Below, one piece after another: positions 17,133 to 22,431 of a stretch of DNA of 22,431 bases. How positions within the stretch are numbered: position 1 is the first letter of the stretch; each line of letters starts with the position of its first letter. The notes beneath the pieces were generated by a model. The model was not told the DNA's origin. It saw only the letters and a list, made by a program, of their open reading frames with translations, and did no database searches. The DNA is from Wuchereria bancrofti (lineage: Eukaryota > Nematoda > Chromadorea > Rhabditida > Onchocercidae). The stretch covers positions 426,606 to 449,036 of the forward strand of contig SSBO01000009.1 of assembly GCA_005281725.1 (NCBI GenBank), given 5' to 3'. The position numbers and the translations under genes were made by a program.

Positions 17133-18289
17133 CTGAAAAACATTCAAATTTACTGGATAATTGCTGATAAGGAATAACATCGCTGCTGTTTGACAAATGC
17201 GCAAAGGAGAAATGTCTCAAAGTAAATGCTTTTTTGAATATAGTAGTTTATTTACAAATCTATCATTGAGTTCCAAAATCTCTCGAAATAAATGAAACAA
17301 AACTTACTAAATGAAATTTGTTGAAGAGAATTTGACAGAGATCATACGATCACTTCTATAAGGTATTGTTAGAGATTCGTTCTATAAATGCTCATTCAGA
17401 TGGGGGTGGCAAACTACGTATATTGATGAACTTATGTCTACGTATAATAATATAGGTAAAGTAATAATAGTAGAATTTATAATAGTATGTATAGTAATAA
17501 TAGTCACTGTTTAATCCTTTACACTGAATAATTTCATTTTAGCTGCTATATTACAATGTTTGAAATAATTTATGCAAAGCAGTTGTAACGTTTTTTGCAC
17601 AATTTTATTTCGTTTCGATTCAATTTTAATACATTTTCAAACTTTTGCAATGTCGGTCAGACGGGAAAACTACATAGCTGCATCGCTTGTAATTGATACA
17701 CTGAATTGCATATGCTAAATGATTTCATCAAATATTTCGTTTGGACTCCATTTTGAAATTTTCACATTTGTTTTATCGAAAAATTTAAGCGAAATGAAAC
17801 AAGATATAACTGGTTATATTGATATTAAATTTGGTTAATCATAATTTACAACGAATTGAAAAATCTTTCACGGCGTAGCAATGCAAAAATCACAATTTTA
17901 CGATAAAAGAAATGCATGTGATATAATATTATCAGATGATTGATTTCTGATCCTTTCTGCTGGCATCCATGCATTACTTTTCTTATCCGTAATTATGTGA
18001 TGAAATGATGAACTGATTAGCAATCATTGTTCATCTGCGCTGGCATCATTTTTGTCAAAAGTTGGAATTTTTTGTGTGTTATTTAAAATTCAACTTTGGT
18101 ATCATTTTTTGAACTGCGTTGGCATTATTTTTGTTAAATTCCTCATAGTGTATCATTAGATAGAATCGATATACAGTTTCTGAGAATAATTGTAATATTA
18201 TTAAAAATATAAGAATATATTACTGTACTCTTATACCAATAAAACAATCTAACGATCAAGAACTGTTGTCTAAGAAGGGTGTCCAACCT
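17133..18289. other. Upstream region of the zinc-finger gene, with a degenerate tandem repeat
   Basis: No reliable exon was found, although further 5' exons of the zinc-finger gene may lie here (a - strand GTAAGT donor occurs near 17310). CTGCGCTGGCATCATTTTTG at 18035 recurs as CTGCGTTGGCATTATTTTTG at 18114, a 79-base period, and a shorter relative (CTGCTGGCATCCA) occurs at 17957. The rest is AT-rich. Confidence 0.4.
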
Positions 18290-19040
18290 ATCTTCTAAGA
18301 AAAATAGCTTTTCGTCTTGCATGTAGTAAACTTCAACAGAAATATCTAGACGCTAAGAATAAGTTATGTGTTCACCGTTCGGTTTGAGTTAGACATAGCT
18401 CTCAATTTAGAAAAGACTTTCAAAGTGACACAGACAGTAAATAAAATGTGACAAGGCACTACGTTTAATGAAATTTCATCCGAAATCTATTAAGAAATTC
18501 AATTTTTGGATGTTTGTTATGTTTTGTAAATGTACTGCAGCCTCGAAGCTACTTCAGAATTCTCTCCACAGCTTAAAAGTACCATCGAAGGTAAGCAGTG
18601 ATAATTGAAACAGATTCACAGTTGGCTGATATATTTTATGTTGGCTCTTACTGGCGAGTTATCTTTTATATAACCTTGTTTTGGGCGTTGAAGTAAAGTT
18701 ATCTTTACACAGCTAAAGTTATAAATATCTTCTTTTCTTTCACTTATTAAATTTAAAATATCTTTTTGGTTGTCGATCGTTTGTGTAACAATTTCAATTC
18801 TCTATGACAATCTCTTAGCCTTGGCCATATTGAACAACCGTTATTAGTCCACTTCTAATCTCAAATCGAAAGACATGGAAACGTACTATCCATAATTTAG
18901 GTACCGTCTTCGAGAATGCACATAGAGCTAATTTCGAGAATATAAGAAGAAACCGTGTCATTTCCCAAGGAGATCATCCGCGGTATTTTTTGCAACGGTA
19001 CTTACTTATCATTTTATCTGCCAACATGTTTACATGAAGC
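18290..19040 (-). repeat. 3'-flank block, copy D (inverted, most diverged)
   Basis: Two segments match copy A inverted: about 18290-18490 with 6180-6345 plus a short piece near 5655, and about 18838-19040 with 4895-5060 (TCTCAATCGAAAGA-like and CCAAGGAGATCATCCGCGG). The DNA between them (18500-18838) is unrelated to copy A. No exon 9 remains at its end, so this is a decayed copy. Confidence 0.55.
18510..18590 (+). other. Possible isolated coding exon
   Basis: ATG at 18510 opens 27 codons (MFVMFCKCTAASKLLQNSLH...) and ends exactly at a consensus donor, AAG|GTAAGC. No in-phase second exon was found. It lies in the non-homologous insert of copy D. It could be the first exon of an unseen gene or chance. 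Confidence 0.2.
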
Positions 19041-19444
19041 TGTCGTTGAAAAGCGAGGAGAAGCTGTAAATGAATCATCTCTTTGTTCATAAATTAACCT
19101 CGCTTTACACACATTATACTGTATGAGATATGTGAGAATTAAATGCATGTAATAGATATTGTAACAAAGAAATATCTATCCTTAAACAAATTTCCTTTAT
19201 TCCCAAATTCACATTTATCCAACACCATCTCTTAATTACAATTAATCATTGCTTTACAATCGTCCATTTATAGTGTGGTTGGAGTTTCAGCTCTCTTGTA
19301 ATGTTTAGCGTTTTATAACTGTGTTGCATCCATGCGATATGTATAATGCGCTATTATGTTGTTTTTATGTTAAATAAAGGTTTAACTACCCAGGTTTGAG
19401 GTGTCTACAATCAAAGAAACAACAGTCAAATTTTGTCACAGTTA
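19041..19444. other. Spacer without recognisable gene
   Basis: AT-rich DNA between repeat copy D and the breakpoint at about 19445, where homology to intron 8 of gene 3 begins. I see no supported exon. Confidence 0.45.
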
Positions 19445-20562
19445 TAGAAAATCGACGACAGAAGCAATAGCGGGTAATTCAATTTGAAATTCGATATTCA
19501 TTTGATTCATCGCTTGTGGTTTTTGTTAAGATTACTCTGTTATTGGGTGGAAGACAAAGACAAAGACAAAGAGAGGAACCAGCTACGAAAGAATGTATGA
19601 TTTATGGTCATCATTTATCTTCATATGATATTCAACAAACTATTTTTGATTCAAGAAATAGAAAAACAGTATTTTATGCTTATTATATAGAACCAGTGTG
19701 AAATTTTAGATTATGTATGTCTGAAATATTGTTATGAACTTTTCTTTTTATTCAGTTAACATGTTTTTATGTATAAATTATTATTTCAACTTTTATAGCT
19801 TAAAAAAAGGAAAAGGAGGAAAAAACTTCCTAAAATGGATTTAAGCAAGTTGAAAGGATTAAGTAAATGTGAATATGCTAAAGCAAAAAGATTTTTGAAA
19901 AGATCTGTCAACTTATATTCGATCTAAACATTAACATTCGGTAGGTGAAAAGATCAATGCGAGGTAGGAAGTTCCGTTCGAAAAAACTCTGCGGAAGATC
20001 TCCTTGGATTCCTTATATGTGGTTTTCTCCTCGAAGCTAGCCCTATGTGCAGACGGTAACTACGTTATGGATCATACGTCTCCATATCTTTCGATTTGAG
20101 ATTAAAGTGGATTAGGTAACGACTGATCGACGTGCCCAGGGCATAATCTTCGGGAAGCAATAATATATCTTGAAGGTAAACTCAGGCAGTTGAGTCCTTA
20201 ATAAAATGGTTCCAGTAACTTAAGCCTTGCGTGTTCATTGTCATACTGTCAGTGTAGCGGATGTTTACGAACGTACGGAAGCGGTGTTGATTCAAGGAGA
20301 TAGATAGTATATGGCTATAGTAGATGGCTCATAAGTCAGATCTGTACAGAAGAATAGATAGTATAAAGGCTCTAAAGATACTAATTTTGGTATTTCTCGT
20401 CAGGTATTTATTTGTCCTATATTTTTTATGAAATTTTCCAAATGTCGTTATTTTGTTGTCAATCTCGTTGTTATTTTTGGCGTCCGAGATAGATACACTG
20501 CTAGACCGATATAAACTTAAATGATCCTATGGTGACATGAAGAAGATGGTAATCTACCTGCA
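19445..20562 (+). repeat. Exon-9 plus 3'-flank block, copy B (direct partner of copy A)
   Basis: Starts with about 85 bases of intron 8 (GGGTAATTCA, CATCGCTTGTGG), then exon 9, then about 860 bases of flank nearly identical to 4646-5452 apart from a few small indels, including extra sequence near 20330-20400. The exon and intron are closest to gene 3, while the long flank has no gene 3 counterpart and matches gene 1's. It ends at 20562, directly beside the broken end of gene 4. Confidence 0.75.
19531..19701 (+). pseudogene. Orphan exon 9 of the galectin-like family
   Basis: Acceptor TTTTGTTAAG, then 56 codons and TGA. The protein carries YGHHLSSYDIQQ and ends VFYAYYIEPV, as gene 1 does. The N-terminal insert GGRQRQRQREEP has one more Arg-Gln pair than gene 3, from an extra AGACAA hexamer at about 19552-19571. 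No exon 8 lies upstream on +, so it cannot be the end of a complete gene. The ATG that opens the frame at 19516 falls inside intron sequence. Confidence 0.65.
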
Positions 20563-20808
20563 AAAAAAACTAATTCATCACATTGCTGCTCACTCATCCT
20601 ATTCTTTATGATCAAGATCTAAGAAAAAAAAAAGATTTTCCAATTAAAAAAAAAAAAAAGGTTTAGACAACTTTTTTTCGTAGACAATTCAATCAATTAA
20701 TTTAATACTATGTATATTTACGCATGTTTAAAAATGACTTTTCACTGTTTTAATGTAATTTACGCTGTAATTTCTGAAAATTTTAATAATATCATTTATA
20801 ATCTTTAC
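20563..20808. other. Junction between block copy B and the broken end of gene 4
   Basis: Starts with A-rich runs and then, on -, weakly resembles the second half of exon 7 of the family (IITIRL...NGITAL region), but too diverged or rearranged to read. Exons 8 and 9 of gene 4 are missing here. Confidence 0.4.
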
Positions 20809-21936
20809 ACCGGGATAATATTTGACAACGAGTTTATAATCTATTTGAATTGACCGTACAATATACCAGTTATTCGGGACTCTCTAAAAAATTCTTCAAT
20901 ATCCCAAAATAATAAAATGAAAAATAAGCGATAATGGACGAAGTGAAATATTTATTTCAACACAAAAATTTTACATACCGCACTTTCCGGTACCACTTCC
21001 AACACCGCTTCAAGGTTATCTACTCGAATTATCATGTGTTTAAAAATGGTAATAGTGGGAATTAGATTAACACACAGCTCCGTCTTCGCTTTGAAACTGT
21101 AATCATGGAACAGCTGGAAATGATATATAAAGTTAAATTAGGAATAATTAGAAAAGAACTGAATGATTAACTATTACTTCAAATAGATACCATAATGCCA
21201 ACACTTGAGAATATTAATAGAAATTCATAATACTTCTTATATTCGTTTGCTTCAAATGAAGCAGCATCACGTCCACGATAACCGCATGATAATGAAAGCT
21301 GCAAATGAAAAAAGCATTTAATCAAATGCTAACAATTTCGAATGCAATAAATTTTCCAATAATGAATTATAATATGAAAGTTTACTTCGGCATCGCCAAG
21401 GTCAATCGTAAATTCAATTATTTCAACCTTATATGCATTCATAAAAGTAATCAGAATCCTAGAAATAAAATGAGTATTTCTAAACAGAATAATACATAAT
21501 GATTTACCATCCTAATTAACATTTAAAAAAGTGCCATTTATTCATAATAATATATTTCGTATTAAAATACCGGCCTGTGCCTCTGTCAAGAAAACGTATC
21601 GCAATCGAATCATTGAATTTTAGTTGACGAAACCACCATCTTAGCTGAAACGAATGATTTACAAAATAAGAACCTTAAGAAATAGTAAAGTTGAATCAAA
21701 TAAATTTATACATCATATTTGACAGCATTCCGTCATATGAATAATATGACAAAGGTGACAAAAAAGCAAAATTTGTGACTTATTTCATTATATTGCAATA
21801 TTAAATTATGCTAAATAGCTTGCATATGCTTGCAAATGATATTTTGTATGTTTGTTTTTTATTTTTCAATTCTTCTTTAATACCATGCAGTATGTATGCT
21901 TTCCAGAAAAACACTTATAAAAACCAACCACTTCAT
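20809..21936 (-). pseudogene. Galectin-like family gene 4, broken at both ends
   Basis: Pieces on -: signal exon 21936-21884 (MKWLVFISVFLESIHTA), exon 3 21644-21571, exon 4 21458-21386, exon 5 21298-21191, exon 6 21113-20979, and part of exon 7 from 20883 to about 20809 (RVPNNWYIV...KYYPG). Exons 3-6 are open and keep the family phases and both domain 1 cysteines (exon 5 residue 5, exon 6 residue 14). Exon 2 is absent: the signal exon is followed directly by a donor and intron that correspond to intron 2 of gene 2. Joining the signal exon (phase 2) to exon 3 (phase 0) gives an immediate stop. Exon 7 decays midway, and exons 8-9 are replaced by the oppositely oriented block copy B. The gene is probably dead, though recently, since the internal exons are clean. 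Confidence 0.6.
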
Positions 21937-22431
21937 ATTTGACCGCTTGTTGCACTGATATCTTTAACAAGAAAACATTGATTTAAATTAACAATTTGTA
22001 TGGAAAACATCGTTTGATGTAAATTTGCGCATTGGTTAGTTGAGTAAACGATGTGTGTTGCATTTGTAATACGTCATAAGCTATGAGAAATTTTGTTAAC
22101 GATTGGTGTATTCTAGCATAACATAAGACGGTAAAGTCACTTTATCCAATATATTATTCAAAAAATACTTAAACGATCCGGATCAGTCCAACATCTAGTG
22201 CCGGTTTACTCAGTGAAGTTCAGTCAGTGCAGTTTAATAATAATTAAAAAAACAAGCATTGTATTAACAATACGATTCTATTCCAATGCCCTAAAAAGTG
22301 AAGGAACATAAAAGGATGACCGAGTGCTTGACAAAGATCTAACTGATAATGCGATTTTGCCGTCTTATTAAAAAACTCTAATTGTTAAGTGAATTTCTCA
22401 TAAATATGACGCATGGCGAACGCAACGCGTT
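21937..22431 (-). promoter_or_regulatory. Promoter module, right-end copy (inverted partner of 757-1303)
   Basis: Reads on - as a close copy of the left-end module, from AACGCGTTGCGTTCGCCATG at the window edge to the ATG at 21936. It has one copy of the ACCGG-containing unit (about 22185-22232) instead of two and a half. Like the left module it is partly palindromic, so a divergent partner exon may lie just beyond the window. Confidence 0.65.

Noticed and set aside
17038..17220. 60-codon - strand frame (RNYSHWHAFHLFLLPL...)
   Set aside because: Overlaps the well-bounded 81-base exon in another frame. That frame would end in phase 1 and read out of the zinc-finger frame, so it was not chosen.
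21305..21499. 64-codon + strand open frame
   Set aside because: Antisense to exon 4 of gene 4 and its flanking introns.
1..22431. Transposon, retroelement, tRNA, rRNA or CRISPR content
   Set aside because: No transposase or reverse-transcriptase frames, no terminal inverted repeats with target duplications that I could define, no tRNA-like cloverleaf and no spacer array were seen. The repeats are better explained as local gene duplications.

Overview
The window looks like nuclear DNA of a nematode, probably a spirurid or filarial worm. It is strongly AT-rich. Coding sequence is cut into exons of about 55-165 bases, the introns run from about 50 to 600 bases, and most acceptors end in the nematode-type TTTTCAG. 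The family assignment of the organism is inference from sequence style only. I saw no rRNA, tRNA, CRISPR array or bacterial operon structure, and no transposase or reverse transcriptase.

The main content is a cluster of paralogous nine-exon genes for a secreted protein of about 350 residues. Gene 1 is on + (exons 2-9, 2339-4645). Gene 2 is on - (10052-7457); its nine exons join in frame into 354 residues. Gene 3 is on - (14930-12705) and is intact except for a one-base frameshift at the end of exon 2. Gene 4 is on - (21936-20809) and is a pseudogene lacking exons 2, 8 and 9. An orphan copy of exon 9 lies on + at 19531-19701. Exon boundaries and phases are conserved between copies. The protein appears to be two copies of one domain, each with a conserved cysteine pair, and the C-terminal strand pattern resembles galectins. 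That fold call is a hypothesis.

Other genes: a two-exon gene for a short secreted Cys-rich peptide (1304-1673, +); a three-exon gene for a 120-residue secreted protein (10862-11434, +); a C2H2 zinc-finger gene on - (17132-16355) with a CtBP-type PLDLS motif and an out-of-frame sixth finger just past its stop; and a doubtful one- or two-exon secreted gene (15680-15054, -). A weaker spliced candidate lies at 6470-6863 (+).

The region is heavily rearranged. A near-palindromic, head-to-head promoter plus signal-peptide-exon module sits at both ends (545-1361 and 21884-22431) in opposite orientation. A block made of exon 9 plus about 0.8-1.7 kb of 3' flank recurs four times in both orientations (4493-6345, 12047-12869, 18290-19040, 19445-20562). 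A second promoter/signal-exon repeat links 1-150 to 15655-15830. The picture is of a secreted-protein family spreading by local inverted duplication, with promoter and signal exons exchanged between unrelated downstream exons.
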